Assembly (NCBI RefSeq): GCF_000247815.1
Contig: NC_021673.1
Span: 108,395,432-108,459,431 of the forward strand
Reading direction: 5' to 3'
Source of the DNA: Ficedula albicollis
Lineage: Eukaryota; Chordata; Aves; Passeriformes; Muscicapidae
DNA length: 64,000 nucleotides
Position numbers and translations under genes: made by a program. Shown piece by piece: positions 62,921-64,000 of the stretch (position 1 is the first letter of the stretch; the number at the start of each line of letters is the position of its first letter). The notes below the pieces were generated by a model. That model searched no databases and was not told the DNA's origin. It was given only the letters and a program-made list of their open reading frames with translations.

Positions 62921-64000
62921 TCAAAAGTTACAGAGGCCTAAAAGGCAGGCACCTGAGCAGCATTGACAATTAATATGTACATCTTTATGAAGCAGATTAA
63001 AAGTTAAGGTAATTTGGGTGCACTTGCTTTTGTCTCAGATCAAGTTTTCTCTCTCTAAATACCAAGTTTTTCCTCATATGCCAATTTTATAGAAACAAAG
63101 TGTGTGTTCTTTTTGTCAGTAAGAAAAACTATAGTAATAGTGGGGGAAAGGAATCCAGCAGAGGTACATCAAGAGAGGAGAGTAAAAGATCTGTGAAACT
63201 GCTACTCAGTACAGGTAATTCTGGTAATGAGGCTAAGAAAACATTTCTTAGAACATATTCTGATGTGCTTTAATGTCATCAAAAATCAGGGCTCAAATAA
63301 GTAAATCTTAGTTCTACACTCTTCAGGAGCTCTTTTGTGCTTAAAGTAAACTCTGTTTAAGTGGAGAACAAGGTTTCTAGGGCAATGCCAAAAAGGATAA
63401 AGGAGGACATATCTTCTGCTTCAGCCTTTCCTTATCTCTGTATTCAAATCATCACTTTGGCGCTTTTGACTTGGGAAAAAAGTCTCCTTGCTCAGCTTTT
63501 GCTGAAAATGCAGTTACATCCTTTATTGAGAAGTGCATGCAGAAGGATGAATGGCTATATTCAATTCTGAAAGTGCTTTAATAAAACATCTCTACAGCAG
63601 GGATAAAGGCTGTACAGCCAAAGCTCGCCAGCAGCTCCTCTGTTATTGCAAGGCAGCAGTGGCACTGCCCCTCCTGCTCTCCTCTGTGCCAGATCACCCA
63701 GAGGCTAAATATCAATTTACTGTTAAGTGTGGATGAGGCCTCAAAGACCTTCCATGACAAGTCAGAGCAACACCAGGGCTCTTTTGCCTACTCAAAAAAT
63801 AATTTAGTGTATGCTTTTAAGACTAAAGTCATCTGACGAATTTAAAGATGTATTTCATCTGGTGAGACAAATTTTACAACAGGGAAGTATTAGCAAACTT
63901 GTAAGAATATCTCTTTGTCACAAAAATTTCCACTCTTGTCAAAATTTAACAGATTTTGGCTAAGTTCCCCCAGAAAAAGCACCAGAGGTCATGTATATAG
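62921..64000. other. non-coding stretch to window end
   Basis: No gene or repeat family recognised. Frames of 60-69 codons only. Confidence 0.45.

Noticed and set aside
1..64000. CRISPR arrays, operons, ribosome binding sites or phage genes
   Set aside because: Composition, avian LINEs and LTR and the lack of dense coding show a vertebrate genome; the direct repeats have no unique spacers of CRISPR type.

Overview
The window looks like nuclear DNA from a bird. The interspersed repeats I can recognise are CR1 LINE fragments, several ending in the octamer tail (ATTCTRTG-like) typical of avian CR1, plus one solo LTR of the avian ERVL type, one old L2-like LINE relic and simple repeats. I saw no Alu, B1 or L1 sequence. 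A neoavian, possibly a songbird, is my best guess from the LTR; species cannot be read from this.

The window is gene-poor. I find no protein-coding exon that I can recognise, no tRNA, rRNA or snRNA, and no CRISPR or prokaryotic features. Open frames of 60-180 codons occur throughout, but nearly all look like chance frames, simple-repeat frames (ILYYT at 8.3-8.6 kb, DIDI/YIYI at 46.8-47.1 kb) or frames lengthened by small tandem duplications. The one strong regulatory signal is a CpG island at about 1.43-2.43 kb, which could be the promoter and first exon of a gene or lncRNA outside or across the window.

Layout: 0-2.4 kb, flank and CpG island. 2.4-8.3 kb, unremarkable sequence with small duplications. 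8.3-10.4 kb, a TATAG pentamer array, then a degraded CR1 reverse transcriptase (+) and an L2-like reverse transcriptase relic (-). 16.9-19 kb, three short tandem duplications around a 396-bp assembly gap. 19.3-20.2 kb, an old CR1 (-). 22 kb, a 242-bp duplication with an internal deletion. 24.1-24.8 kb, CR1 3' end (-). 27.1-27.5 kb, CR1 3' end (+). 27.96-28.06 kb, a 100-bp near-perfect hairpin. 30.2-30.4 kb, nested repeats with a perfect palindrome. 34.1 and 36.4 kb, two more short duplications. 43.8-45.4 kb, a 753-bp near-identical tandem duplication. 46.7-47.1 kb, a TATATC hexamer array. 49.9 kb, a 69-bp duplication. 52.5-53.1 kb, a solo ERVL-type LTR with a probable 5-bp target duplication. 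62.7-62.9 kb, CR1 3' end (+).

The most unusual pattern is a recurring set of exactly two-copy tandem duplications with periods of 69-93 bp, most with two substitutions between copies, one of which ends exactly at the assembly gap. This is either a real local mutational signature or false duplication from uncollapsed haplotypes at contig joins. I do not see an integrated new biological system; the best candidates for biology are the 27.96 kb hairpin, the CpG island and several possible conserved non-coding blocks.
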